From: Winogradskyella echinorum
GTDB lineage: Bacteria; Bacteroidota; Bacteroidia; Flavobacteriales; Flavobacteriaceae
Direction: 5' to 3'
NCBI RefSeq assembly: GCF_014297365.1
Contig: NZ_JACOQD010000001.1
Location: 930,001-994,000, forward strand
DNA length: 64,000 nucleotides
In this document: positions 29,231-38,016 of the stretch, piece after piece
How positions within the stretch are numbered: position 1 is the first letter of the stretch
Layout of the letters: each line of letters opens with the position of its first letter
Made by a program: the position numbers and the translations under genes
Notes under the pieces: generated by a model
Database searches by the model: none
What the model saw: only the letters and a program-made list of their open reading frames with translations
Told to the model about the DNA's origin: nothing

Positions 29231-29886
29231 TTAGAAAGCTACTAAAAAAGATATCGCACCCATTACTAAAATTCGGAACAGAAAAGTATTTCTCAAAACC
29301 TAGGCCATTTAGTTACGAAGGTGTTGAAGTTTTGGTGATGCCAGGTGTTTTTCCACCTCATTACACCTTTAGCACCAAAATACTTTTAGACTATATAAGT
29401 CAAATTGAACTGAAAGGTAAAACAGTTTTAGAATTAGGTTGTGGCTCTGGGATTATTTCTTTATATACTTCAAAAAAAGAAGCTATAGTAACAGCATCAG
29501 ACATTAATGAAAGTGCATTAACTGCATTAAAAGAAGCTTCAATTAAAAACAATTTAGTAATAGAAATTATTAATTCAAATTTGTTTAAAGCAATAACAAA
29601 TTCTAATTTCGATTACATTTTTATTAATCCGCCATATTATCCAAAATCACCACAGGATGTTAAAGAAAAAGCATGGTTTTGTGGGGAATATTTCGAATAT
29701 TTTGAAGATCTTTTTAAACAGTTATCTCAAAGAAAAGACAAAAATGTAATAATGATCTTGTCTCAAGACTGTAACATAGATAAGATTAAAGACATAGCTT
29801 TTAAAAATCATTTAAAATTAGAAATAGAATTAGAAAGAACAACCATAGCTGAAAAGAATTTTATTTATAGAATTATTACAATCTAA
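29227..29886 (+). CDS. PrmC/HemK-like methyltransferase
   Basis: 219 residues. Motif I is KTVLELGCGSGIISLYTSK near residue 61, then ASDINESALTALKEA, and FDYIFINPPYYPKSP near residue 137. The NPPY motif marks N-methyltransferases acting on planar amino groups (Gln side chains, adenine, guanine) and a few small-molecule enzymes. It is not the housekeeping prmC, which is about 280 residues with an N-terminal helical domain. Last gene of the operon, followed by a strong terminator. Confidence 0.82.
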   Translation: MIRKLLKKISHPLLKFGTEKYFSKPRPFSYEGVEVLVMPGVFPPHYTFSTKILLDYISQIELKGKTVLELGCGSGIISLYTSKKEAIVTASDINESALTALKEASIKNNLVIEIINSNLFKAITNSNFDYIFINPPYYPKSPQDVKEKAWFCGEYFEYFEDLFKQLSQRKDKNVIMILSQDCNIDKIKDIAFKNHLKLEIELERTTIAEKNFIYRIITI

Positions 29887-29930
29887 ATTTTTAATTAAAC
29901 TGATCTTTAACGATACATCAATGAAAAATA

Positions 29931-29962
29931 AAAGAGCGACCAAATTTGGTTGCTCTTTTTAG
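29931..29962 (+). terminator. Terminator of the radical SAM operon
   Basis: AAAGAGCGACCAAA and TTTGGTTGCTCTTT form a 14-base palindromic stem (one G-T pair) followed by T residues, 44 bases after the last gene of the cluster. Confidence 0.9.
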
Positions 29963-29991
29963 TTTGTAAGAAACTAGACCATTCAGATACA

Positions 29992-31323
29992 CTAATCTTT
30001 AATTACTCGTTTTGTAATACTAGCTCCGTTATTCTTATTGGTAATTTCTAAAAAGTAAATGGCATTTTCTAATTGATCTAAATTAGAAATAACTATTGAA
30101 CCATCCATTGAGTTTTTTATCTCATTTAAAATAACTCTTCCCTTTATGTCAATTATACTAATATTATAATCGTCGTTATTACCATTAATAAATTTAATCG
30201 TTAAAGACGAACTGAAAGGATTAGGACTTATTTCAATTGACTCTAATGTTAATTCTTCTGTACTAAGCGAACCACCACAAATTGACCAACCCATATCTTC
30301 CATAAAACCAAGGGTAACTAATCCAGGGTTGTGTATAGCTTCACCTGGCGCAATAAAAGGAGTCATTAAAGAATTAGGATGACCTGCAAAATATGTAGAT
30401 TCATCCCAATGACTATAGCTAGAACCACCATTAAATGTTGATGGTGCATAAGTAGATGGTTTTACACCTCCATTTTGAGAGGTAGCAATTGGTCCATTAC
30501 AAAATAAGTTATTCCCTGTAAATTCAGAAAGTAGAGCCGCAGATGGATCTGTAAAACTTGTTATTGGAGCTGGTGTTCCATTTTCAATAAATTGGTCCCA
30601 AGGAGTTATAAAACCACTGTTTCTAAGGGCTCCAACTACTGGTGGATCTGGATCTGGATTACCGTCAACATCAGTTGGTACTCTGCCAAATCCAAGAATA
30701 CCTAGACCATGACCAAGTTCGTGTAATACAACCGATACAAAATCTACCTGCCCTCCAGGAGGGTTAGCATCTAAACCAAAATAAAAATTTGCAGTACTAC
30801 TAAAAGTTGCTACAATATCATTAGAAGTCCCTGAAGGACCATCGGAATCTTCACCTATAAGTTGCTCTCCAAGCGCAGAAGCAAAAGCCATATTTGTTGG
30901 AAATCCTGGAACATTAATTATAAATCCATCAGGACCAGCACCACCCAGTACGCCATCACCTAAGGGTCCAAAATTAGCAAATACTCTAATAGGCACAGGC
31001 GATTCTAATAAATTAGACCAAATATCTACAGCTTGTTGAAAAGCAGCTTGTGCTTGCGGTGTAAATCCATTATAGTTTACAATAAAAGTAGAGCAACCAC
31101 CTCCACCATTAATGACTTTTTGTCTAATATAGTTAGGGACTTTAATAGAAGATTTATGACTGTTAGGACTTGGATAATATCTACAAACGTCCCAATCTAA
31201 ATCAATCACTTCAATTTCAGAGTTTTGAGCTTGTATAAAAGATGACAGAACAAATAATAAGGATAACCCAAAAACGGTTATCCTCTTTTTGTTAAAAAAT
31301 TTAAACTTGTAATTTTTCTTCAT
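29992..31323 (-). CDS. T9SS-secreted metalloprotease-like protein
   Basis: 443 residues with a signal peptide ending SFIQAQ after a basic lead. The central part has the zinc-peptidase motif LHELGHGLGILGFG near residue 202: HExxH is intact, but the third ligand expected in HExxHxxGxxH is a Gly. The surroundings (FTPQAQAAFQQAVDIWSNLL, and LMTPF with Met downstream) resemble secreted metzincin-like proteases of Bacteroidota. The last about 75 residues (ISPNPFSSSLTIKF, IYFLEITNKN, TKRVIKD) are a T9SS type A sorting domain. It has its own promoter region and faces the operon terminator. Confidence 0.82.
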   Translation of the reverse strand: MKKNYKFKFFNKKRITVFGLSLLFVLSSFIQAQNSEIEVIDLDWDVCRYYPSPNSHKSSIKVPNYIRQKVINGGGGCSTFIVNYNGFTPQAQAAFQQAVDIWSNLLESPVPIRVFANFGPLGDGVLGGAGPDGFIINVPGFPTNMAFASALGEQLIGEDSDGPSGTSNDIVATFSSTANFYFGLDANPPGGQVDFVSVVLHELGHGLGILGFGRVPTDVDGNPDPDPPVVGALRNSGFITPWDQFIENGTPAPITSFTDPSAALLSEFTGNNLFCNGPIATSQNGGVKPSTYAPSTFNGGSSYSHWDESTYFAGHPNSLMTPFIAPGEAIHNPGLVTLGFMEDMGWSICGGSLSTEELTLESIEISPNPFSSSLTIKFINGNNDDYNISIIDIKGRVILNEIKNSMDGSIVISNLDQLENAIYFLEITNKNNGASITKRVIKD

Positions 31324-31401
31324 TATATATTAGTGTTTAGTTAGGACTTAAAGTTAATGTTCTTAGTCTACAAAATCTCATAAACTTACTATTTTATGCA
31401 T

Positions 31402-31434
31402 AAAAAAGAGCGACATAAAATTTATGTCGCTCTT
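31402..31434 (-). terminator. Terminator of the cupredoxin-like gene
   Basis: AAGAGCGACATAAA (31407-31420) and TTTATGTCGCTCTT (31421-31434) form a perfect 14-base palindrome. On the minus strand it is followed by a T run. It lies 37 bases past the stop at 31471. Confidence 0.88.
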
Positions 31435-31470
31435 CTACTACAATCTATTATTCTATAATTTATAAAACAG

Positions 31471-31854
31471 CTACTCTACAATTAACGTATATTGAGGCGT
31501 AGGATTTAATGGGCAGAAATACACATATTCACCTTTTGCTAATGTTGTTACTTTACTAGTCTCTTTGGTGTTATTCTCTACAGCTTTGGTAACATAAGCT
31601 GTTGATATATGATTTTCTGGTTTAGAGGCATCTTTGCCTTTTGGTACTAAAACAAATCCTACTTTATGACCTACATTGTTATTTGAGATTTCAAAAATGT
31701 AGTTACCCTCTTTTAACGTAATTTCTTTTTGAGTAAACTCTCCTTTAGTTTGCTCTAAAGTTACAACTGTAGCTTTAGCTTTCATTTTGTCTTGTGCATT
31801 ACCAATTAATGTAAAGGTTAATGCAATTACTAATATTGAAATGATTTTTTTCAT
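31471..31854 (-). CDS. Secreted cupredoxin-like protein
   Basis: 127 residues with a signal peptide ending LIGNAQ. The rest is a single beta-sandwich: ITLKEGNYIFEISNNNVGHK, then LAKGEYVYFCPLNPTPQYTL. This is the cupredoxin layout with a first His (NVGHKVGF) and a Cys (YFCPLNPTPQY), but the second His and the Met after the Cys are absent, so a normal type 1 copper site is unlikely. It follows the AhpD-like gene by 28 bases, in one operon. Periplasmic; function unknown. Confidence 0.7.
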   Translation of the reverse strand: MKKIISILVIALTFTLIGNAQDKMKAKATVVTLEQTKGEFTQKEITLKEGNYIFEISNNNVGHKVGFVLVPKGKDASKPENHISTAYVTKAVENNTKETSKVTTLAKGEYVYFCPLNPTPQYTLIVE

Positions 31855-31882
31855 AATGTTAAAATTTATAGTTTATTTATTA

Positions 31883-32431
31883 TTATACTGTTTCAGTTTC
31901 TAACGGTTGAGCTACTGGAAAATCTACAGGAACTTTAGTTGTACTATGTACATAGTTAGAAATAGTTTTATCACCTACTAAAGAAATAGTATCTATTAAA
32001 TTTCCTTTGGTATAACCAGCATTAAAAAAGTTTTCTAATACCGCTTCATCTGTCTTTCCTCTATTTTCAGTAATGTTTTTTGCCAATTTTGCTAAAGCAT
32101 TAAGTTTTGCATTATCTGAAGAAAAACCAGCTCTAAATTCTAAGATTTGTTCATCACTAAAACCATTCATTTTTCCAATTGCAGTGTGAGCAGAAAGGCA
32201 GTAAATACAATCATTTACTTGACTAACAGCTAAGTTTACTACTTCTTTCTCTTTAGCAGACAAAGATGTTTTAGCATTTGCAAAGTTTAAGTAGTTTTCT
32301 AATGCTGTATCACTATGCGCATAAGTTGCATATAAATTTGGCACAAAACCTAAACCTTTATTAAGGTTGTCAAAAATTGCTTGATTGTTTGTGCTTACGT
32401 CTTCTCTTGTTGGTACATTAAATGTGTTCAT
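31883..32431 (-). CDS. AhpD-like / carboxymuconolactone decarboxylase family protein
   Basis: 182 residues, all-helical, with VNDCIYCLSAHTAIGKMNG near residue 69: the CxxC...H motif of the AhpD/CMD family, which supports peroxidase or thiol-disulfide activity. The N-terminus has FNVPTREDVSTNNQAIFDNL and GFVPNLYATYAHSDTAL, typical of stand-alone CMD proteins. It is first in a two-gene operon with the cupredoxin-like gene. An AraC gene lies upstream in the same orientation and may control it. Role in oxidative stress is inferred from the family. Confidence 0.85.
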   Translation of the reverse strand: MNTFNVPTREDVSTNNQAIFDNLNKGLGFVPNLYATYAHSDTALENYLNFANAKTSLSAKEKEVVNLAVSQVNDCIYCLSAHTAIGKMNGFSDEQILEFRAGFSSDNAKLNALAKLAKNITENRGKTDEAVLENFFNAGYTKGNLIDTISLVGDKTISNYVHSTTKVPVDFPVAQPLETETV

Positions 32432-32810
32432 AATTTTAAATTTTTATTCTGAATTTTTATTCAGCGTTTTGTTATTATTTTTTGTTGATACAAAGTTGCG
32501 ACAGATAAGAAACTTATGGAATGATTATATTTCCCTTAGGCTTGTCATTTTTTCCCTTTGCAATTTTTTAGCTTATATGCGGCCTTTCAGCATCACAATA
32601 AAAATCATGGATGTATTTATGCTCGCAATATGTTTTAGTAACAATTGTGTTTGTTATTGGTTTAGGGCTTCTTCTAAATATTTCAATGAGATTGAATATT
32701 GATTTGTGTTTAAGTTTCATCTTGTTATTGTTTTAATATTACAATGCAAAGATGACGCAAGAGATAAAGTTAAAGAATAGTAAAATTGCCCAAGAGCTTG
32801 TCAATTTTTC
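32432..32810. other. Intergenic region upstream of the AhpD-like gene
   Basis: 379 bases between two minus-strand genes. It holds the probable promoter of the AhpD-like gene: CAACTTTG at about 32490-32497 on the minus strand is one base off TAnnTTTG. It also has a CTGAATttttATTCAG-like inverted repeat at 32448-32464. A plus-strand frame crosses the region but looks non-coding. Confidence 0.4.
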
Positions 32811-33659
32811 CTAACCATTAGTTTTAAGACCTTTTTTATAGTTAGATGGAGTTAAAGATGTATGTTTTTTAAATAAACGACTTAAATGCGAAGGGTCTTC
32901 AAAACCAATTTCAAAGGCAATTTCTTTTGCCGTCTTATTTGTATAGGTTAATAATCGTTTTGCTTCCAAAACAATACGCTCGTGTATAATTTGTAAAGGA
33001 CTTCTATTAAGTTTAGCAAAATTATTAGATAATGTTTTTGGTGATCTAAACAATTTTTCAGCATAAAAAGCTACACTATGCTCAGTTTTAAAATGCTGTT
33101 CTACCAAAAAATTAAACTCACGCAGTAAATCTACTTTAGAGCTTTTAGGAGTTTCAACTATACCTTCTTTAGTCTTTAATAACCGTGTACATTTAATAAT
33201 AAATCTTGCCATTAACATTCTAAGCATTTCTGCTTGTATATTGTCTTCGGTTTCTAATTCATCTATAAACACATCATGAAGCGTTTTAAATTTATATCGC
33301 TCAGTGTCATTTAAATGAATTACAGGAATATTAGTATTTCCAAAAAACAAAATACCAGCACAGCTTACTTCTTGGTCGTGGTCTTTAATACAATAAAATT
33401 CTCTATTAAATTGATAAACAATGGCATCATTACCTTTTATATATTCTAAGTACTGAATTGGAGTAAGTGCTAAAATACTATGAGGTTTAATTGTAAAAGG
33501 AATACTATCTATAATGATTTCAATAGCATCAGAATTAGACCAAATAAAAGTATAAAATTCGGTCTGTTTAGCTTTACTAAACGACTTTAAATCCCCTTCA
33601 TTACCAATACTAAAAATGGCGTTGGTAGAAAACTCTTTAAATGTATAAATCATAGCCAC
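32811..33659 (-). CDS. AraC-family transcriptional regulator
   Basis: 282 residues. The N-terminal about 175 residues are a cupin-like sensor (DSIPFTIKPHSILALTPIQY). The C-terminal DNA-binding domain has VAFYAEKLFRSPKTLSNNF and AKEIAFEIGFEDPSHLSRLFK, ending LTPSNYKKG. It lies after the terminator of the bdhA operon, so it has its own promoter, probably in 33660-33714. It stands between the 3-hydroxybutyrate locus and the AhpD operon and could control either; its position beside the former, and the shared motif there, make that locus the better guess. Confidence 0.9.
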   Translation of the reverse strand: MAMIYTFKEFSTNAIFSIGNEGDLKSFSKAKQTEFYTFIWSNSDAIEIIIDSIPFTIKPHSILALTPIQYLEYIKGNDAIVYQFNREFYCIKDHDQEVSCAGILFFGNTNIPVIHLNDTERYKFKTLHDVFIDELETEDNIQAEMLRMLMARFIIKCTRLLKTKEGIVETPKSSKVDLLREFNFLVEQHFKTEHSVAFYAEKLFRSPKTLSNNFAKLNRSPLQIIHERIVLEAKRLLTYTNKTAKEIAFEIGFEDPSHLSRLFKKHTSLTPSNYKKGLKTNG

Positions 33660-33714
33660 TAAGTCTCATTTATGGCATAGACATTACAAATAAATTTAAA
33701 TTTTATAATTTAAA

Positions 33715-33759
33715 AGGCGCCAGAAAACTTTGACTAACACTTAATTTTTTCTGACGCCT
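33715..33759 (-). terminator. Terminator of the bdhA transcription unit
   Basis: AGGCGCCAGAAAA (33715-33727) and TTTTCTGACGCCT (33747-33759) pair over 13 bases with one mismatch, followed on the minus strand by TTTTAAATT. It lies 18 bases past the bdhA stop. Confidence 0.75.
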
Positions 33760-33777
33760 GATTTTAAAAACATATAA

Positions 33778-34548
33778 TTATTGAGCGCTCCAACCACCAT
33801 CAAGAGCAAATGAAGTACCTGTTATAGTTGTAGAGCTTTCTTTAGCAAGAAATATTGCCATATCTGCAATGGCTTGCACAGGTACAAATTGTTTTACGGC
33901 TTGTTTTTTTAGCATCACTTTTTCAACCACCTCTTCTTCAGTCATTTGATGTGCTTTGGCCTGATCTTTTATTTGGCCTTCAACCAATGGAGTTTTTACA
34001 TATCCAGGACAAATAGCATTACAAGTAATATTGAATGGAGCTCCTTCTAAAGCTAGTACTTTCGTCATACCTATTACTCCATGTTTAGCCGTAACATATG
34101 CCGATTTAAATTCTGAAGCTCTAATGCCATGTACAGAAGACACATTAATTATCCTTCCGAACTCTTGAGATTTCATTTGTTTCCAAGCGGCTTTTGAAGC
34201 GTAGAACACAGCATTCATATTAATGGCTATAATATTTTCGTATTTCTGATTTGGAAAATCTTCTATTGGTGAAACATATTGAATGCCAGCATTATTTACT
34301 AATACATGAAGCGCACCAAAAGTTTCAATGGTTTTTTTTATTAATGCTTCAATAGCTTTGGATTGTAATAAATTTGCATTAGAAAAGGCAACTTTTATCC
34401 GATGCTTATCTCCAATTTCCTCGGCTATTTCAGGTCCATTTTTCTCTAAGCCATGAAACATAATATTATAGCCTTCTTTAGCAAATTGCTTTGCAATTCC
34501 TAGACCAATACCACTTGTGCTTCCTGTAATAAGAACGGTTTTATTCAT
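33778..34548 (-). CDS. bdhA: 3-hydroxybutyrate dehydrogenase
   Basis: A 256-residue SDR that oxidises (R)-3-hydroxybutyrate to acetoacetate with NAD+. The nucleotide motif TGSTSGIGLGIAK is at the N-terminus; the catalytic Ser138-Tyr151-Lys155 set lies in NVSSVHG and SAYVTAKHG. The residues that hold the substrate carboxylate in characterised bacterial enzymes are all present: Gln90 (NNAGIQYVS), His140, Lys148 (EFKSAY) and Gln192 (LVEGQI). This makes the substrate call stronger than for most SDRs. It overlaps the upstream hydrolase gene by 8 bases and is last in its transcription unit. Confidence 0.92.
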   Translation of the reverse strand: MNKTVLITGSTSGIGLGIAKQFAKEGYNIMFHGLEKNGPEIAEEIGDKHRIKVAFSNANLLQSKAIEALIKKTIETFGALHVLVNNAGIQYVSPIEDFPNQKYENIIAINMNAVFYASKAAWKQMKSQEFGRIINVSSVHGIRASEFKSAYVTAKHGVIGMTKVLALEGAPFNITCNAICPGYVKTPLVEGQIKDQAKAHQMTEEEVVEKVMLKKQAVKQFVPVQAIADMAIFLAKESSTTITGTSFALDGGWSAQ

Positions 34549-35323
34549 GGTTTAAAAATTTTTGAAGTTCGAGATTAAATGCCTCTGGTTGATCTATAAC
34601 CACTCCGTGTCTTGAGTTTTTAATAACACTTAAACTAGCATTTGGCAATTTTTGTACATAGTCTTCTTTAAATGATACAGGTGTATAATCCATGTCTGAT
34701 GCTACAACAAGTGTTCTAGTAGAAATTTCTTTTATTCGATCTCCCAAACCCCAAGCCATTAAGGTTACAAAAGAATTGTAATAGGCATTATAATCGTTGT
34801 TTTTACAACGCTCTTCAAATTGATTTCTTAATTCTATTTGGTGATCTTCAGGAAACATATTAAACGAAATTTCTTTAGCTAATTGAGCTAAACCTTTAGT
34901 TTCTAAATAATGTGTTCTACTCTGTAAAAGTTCTTCACCTATTTCTCCCATATTGTTAAAATCTGGTCCACTATTTACAATAACTAGGTTGTCTAAATAT
35001 TCAGGATGTTTAGCTGCCATTTCAAAAGCGACTGCTCCTCCCATGGAAAAACCAACAATAGTTGCCTTTTTAATATTAAGTTGGTCTAAAAACTGTTTGA
35101 CATCTTCAGTCATTAATTCTACACCGTAATCTGACTTTGGTTTAGTAGAATTACCATGTCCTCTGAGGTCTAAAGCGATGACTTTGTAATTTTTTGAAAA
35201 GAATGGAACTTGTGCGTCCCAATCTTTTTTTGTTGATCCTAATCCATGAAGCAATAGAAGTACTTGTCCTTCTCCATAAGCTTCATAATCAAGTTCTATA
35301 GTATTAACTTGTAATATTGGCAT
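34541..35323 (-). CDS. Alpha/beta hydrolase, cytoplasmic
   Basis: 260 residues without a signal peptide. The fold is marked by the oxyanion region LLLHGLGSTKKDWD, the nucleophile elbow VGFSMGGAV (Ser near residue 94), and a late Asp/His pair (VASDMDYTPV; SRHGVVIDQPEAFN). It would hydrolyse an ester or a related bond. Between a TonB receptor gene (12 bases upstream) and bdhA (8-base overlap), the simplest reading is cleavage of a hydroxybutyrate ester or oligomer inside the cell. The substrate is inferred from context only. Confidence 0.85.
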   Translation of the reverse strand: MPILQVNTIELDYEAYGEGQVLLLLHGLGSTKKDWDAQVPFFSKNYKVIALDLRGHGNSTKPKSDYGVELMTEDVKQFLDQLNIKKATIVGFSMGGAVAFEMAAKHPEYLDNLVIVNSGPDFNNMGEIGEELLQSRTHYLETKGLAQLAKEISFNMFPEDHQIELRNQFEERCKNNDYNAYYNSFVTLMAWGLGDRIKEISTRTLVVASDMDYTPVSFKEDYVQKLPNASLSVIKNSRHGVVIDQPEAFNLELQKFLNHE

Positions 35324-35334
35324 GGTTAAGACGC

Positions 35335-37830
35335 TTAGTTATTTTCTGGAGCTTTGTTTTTAAAGAAGTTGATTTTATACTTCAATTCAAAAGACACTAA
35401 AGTTTCTATTACTGGAGAAGCAACAAATTCTCTAACTTCTGCGTTAAATAAATTTGTAATATTAAGACCTAAAGATAAGCTGTCCGAAAAATTATAACCT
35501 GCGTTTGCATCTACTGTAAATCCACCTAACTGACCGTAGTTCCATGTTCTTCCAACTTGGGCATTTTCAACAATTTCGTTAACTCCGTCACCATCTTGAT
35601 CTTGTGTTTCAGCAGCTACATTTATACCAGAGAAGAAATCATACTTTTGTACATATCTTCCGTAAATTGCTCCATAAAATTTTCCTTTATTGTAATGAAA
35701 TCCTAAGCTAAATTTATGATTTGGTGTATTAATTGGCAATTCACTTTCTAGTACTTGGCCATCTAAATTTCCATCATTATCAAGATCATTTTTATCTAAA
35801 TCGCGATCAAAGTAAGAGTAGTTAAACGATGTTCTTAAATTGTTATTAAAGTAATAGTTAAGTCCAATATCTAGACCATAAGTATCTACATGTCCAAAGT
35901 TTAAATAGGTTAGTACAAATGAGCCGTCTGAACCTGGAACAACATCGCCTATTGGTTTGTCACCAACATGTGTTACAAAGTTACCATTTGCGGCATCAGC
36001 TACATTACGTAGTGGACTAATAAAATTATCGGATTGATTATAATAAGCATTAGCATCTATGAATAATTTATCAGATAACTGACCTTTATAACCTATTTCG
36101 TACGAGTTAATAGTCTCTACATCTAACTTCTGAATTTTTGTACCATCAGTTAATGTAAAACCTTCACCATTACCGAGAACTAAACCTCCAAATAAATTAC
36201 CTTTAAGATTAAGAATCGATGGTACGGCAATACCTTTACCATAGGTTACTCTAAAGGTTCCATTATTCATTTTTTTAGTTATTGCCACCTTTGGAATAAA
36301 GTTAGAGCCATATAACTCATGATTGTCTACACGTCCTCCAAATAAAAAGCCCCATCCAGAATCTTCCATTTTATATTCTAACTGTGTATAGATACCTGTT
36401 TGGTCTAAGTCTATGCCATCCTCATCTAGTAAATAAGTGCCTTTTGAGTCTGCCATGTCTAACTGATACTGAGCACCAACGGTTGCATAAAAATTTCCCC
36501 AATTATTATTGTACTGAGCTTCTGCATTAAATCGTTGCGAGTCGTCTTTGAACAGAGCACCTCTTTGTAATGCAATACCTTCTCCTTGGTTTGCACCAGT
36601 TTGAAACCATTGTTCGGTGAAAGAACGTTCTCTTGCTTCTTCTTCTGAAAATCCATTTTCTATAAACGAAACATAGTTTTGAGTTCTTTGGTTCATTGCA
36701 TAGGTTTTGTCTGTTTTACTCCATGTGTAATACGTATTTGCAAAGAAATGCTTAGACACATATTTTAATTGTGCTACATCGATGCTCCAATCTTTTATCT
36801 GATTTCTACCTGCACTAGTAATACCTATATTGTTGTTGTTACTATGTCCATAATATCCAGAAATTTCTGAACTCGATGTTGGTTTGTAGAATAATGAAGC
36901 ACCATATTTTTGTGAATCAAAATCGCGATCTAAATCTAATTCTTTATAAGCGTTTGTGCCCACATAAACACTATCTACATAATTAAACTCTGTTCCTTGA
37001 GATCTTTCAAAATGAAATTTATAAGCAAACTTTTCATCTATAACTTGTGCATGTCTTAATCTAGCTGTAATAACATTTTGGTTTCCTGCTCCAACTGCAA
37101 ATGTTGTTCCTTCTGAACGTCTCGGATTTTTAGTTATGGTACTAACAAGTCCGTTATGAGCATTTGGGCCATAAAGCGTTCCATTAGGACCTAGTAATAT
37201 TTCCACACGCGCAATATCATCTTTAGTAACAGTAGAAAATGAACCCATTGGTAAACCCGTAGCTATTAAGGTTGAAAGCCTATCATCTGTAACTTGTAAA
37301 TTCTTAGAATTAAAAGCAGAATTAAATCCTCTTATATTAATACCAGTACCTAAAACACCACTTCTTACAAAGTCAACACCTTTTTGTCTAGAGGCTAATT
37401 CTCCAATATTAAAACTCGAAAATTCTTCAATATCTCTTGCACTAATTACATTTACAGTGGCAGGTACATCGGTTATTTTTTGCGGTTGCTTATTTGCCGT
37501 AATAATAACTTGGTTTAAAACCGTATCAGATTCCTTTATAGAAGTGTTGAGCGTAGTAGCACTCCCAGCTGTAACTGTTACGCTTTGTATAGAAGTTTCG
37601 TAACCAAGGTAAGACACTGAGACATCATAGGTGCCTGGAGCTATGTTCTCAATAATATAATTGCCATCAAAATCTGTTACAGTTCCTTTGTCTAAGGCTT
37701 TAATATAAACCGTAGCGCCAGATAAAGGCATACCGTTTACTTCGGTAATAATTCCTTTAATACTTCCGGTATCTTGAGCGTAAATATTAAAAGAACTAAT
37801 GAGGGTAAGTAAAAAGAATAGTTTTTTCAT
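35335..37830 (-). CDS. TonB-dependent receptor of the 3-hydroxybutyrate locus
   Basis: 831 residues from the Met at 37830, which begins the signal peptide MKKLFFLLTLISSFNIYAQ; a Met four codons upstream is less likely. Residues about 22-105 are a carboxypeptidase-D-regulatory-like domain (GSIKGIITEVNGMPLSGATV). A plug follows (INIRGFNSAFNSKNLQVTDD, VEILLGPNGTLYGPNAHNGL), then the barrel, ending FELKYKINFFKN. No SusD gene accompanies it, so it takes up a small or flexible ligand by itself. It heads a transcription unit with a hydrolase and bdhA; AAGTCRCAC motifs lie 98 and 178 bases upstream. Confidence 0.88.
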   Translation of the reverse strand: MKKLFFLLTLISSFNIYAQDTGSIKGIITEVNGMPLSGATVYIKALDKGTVTDFDGNYIIENIAPGTYDVSVSYLGYETSIQSVTVTAGSATTLNTSIKESDTVLNQVIITANKQPQKITDVPATVNVISARDIEEFSSFNIGELASRQKGVDFVRSGVLGTGINIRGFNSAFNSKNLQVTDDRLSTLIATGLPMGSFSTVTKDDIARVEILLGPNGTLYGPNAHNGLVSTITKNPRRSEGTTFAVGAGNQNVITARLRHAQVIDEKFAYKFHFERSQGTEFNYVDSVYVGTNAYKELDLDRDFDSQKYGASLFYKPTSSSEISGYYGHSNNNNIGITSAGRNQIKDWSIDVAQLKYVSKHFFANTYYTWSKTDKTYAMNQRTQNYVSFIENGFSEEEARERSFTEQWFQTGANQGEGIALQRGALFKDDSQRFNAEAQYNNNWGNFYATVGAQYQLDMADSKGTYLLDEDGIDLDQTGIYTQLEYKMEDSGWGFLFGGRVDNHELYGSNFIPKVAITKKMNNGTFRVTYGKGIAVPSILNLKGNLFGGLVLGNGEGFTLTDGTKIQKLDVETINSYEIGYKGQLSDKLFIDANAYYNQSDNFISPLRNVADAANGNFVTHVGDKPIGDVVPGSDGSFVLTYLNFGHVDTYGLDIGLNYYFNNNLRTSFNYSYFDRDLDKNDLDNDGNLDGQVLESELPINTPNHKFSLGFHYNKGKFYGAIYGRYVQKYDFFSGINVAAETQDQDGDGVNEIVENAQVGRTWNYGQLGGFTVDANAGYNFSDSLSLGLNITNLFNAEVREFVASPVIETLVSFELKYKINFFKNKAPENN

Positions 37831-37927
37831 AATATAAGACAATTGATTAAGTTAGTTTATTTATTAGTTTGTAGAGCAATCTATTATGAAATTGAAAATA
37901 AAGACAATTAAAAGGAAAAGCTTTTAA

Positions 37928-38016
37928 GTGTGACTTTCTTAAATTTTTAAGATATAATTTGAAGTTTAATAGCTGAAAAGGGTCGATTTTGCTATACTTT
38001 ATTAGATGTGCGACTT
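37928..38016 (-). promoter_or_regulatory. Paired AAGTCRCAC motifs upstream of the TonB receptor gene
   Basis: On the minus strand AAGTCACAC is at 37928-37936 and AAGTCGCAC at 38008-38016 (the latter in the last codons of the upstream gene). The same nine-base motif occurs twice in front of the symporter gene at 43.4 kb. Four copies, two before each unit of one pathway, look like operator sites. The binding protein is unknown. Confidence 0.5.

Noticed and set aside
32385-32702. Plus-strand frame of about 105 codons
   Set aside because: Begins antisense inside the AhpD-like gene, runs over its promoter, and has the composition of translated AT-rich noncoding DNA.
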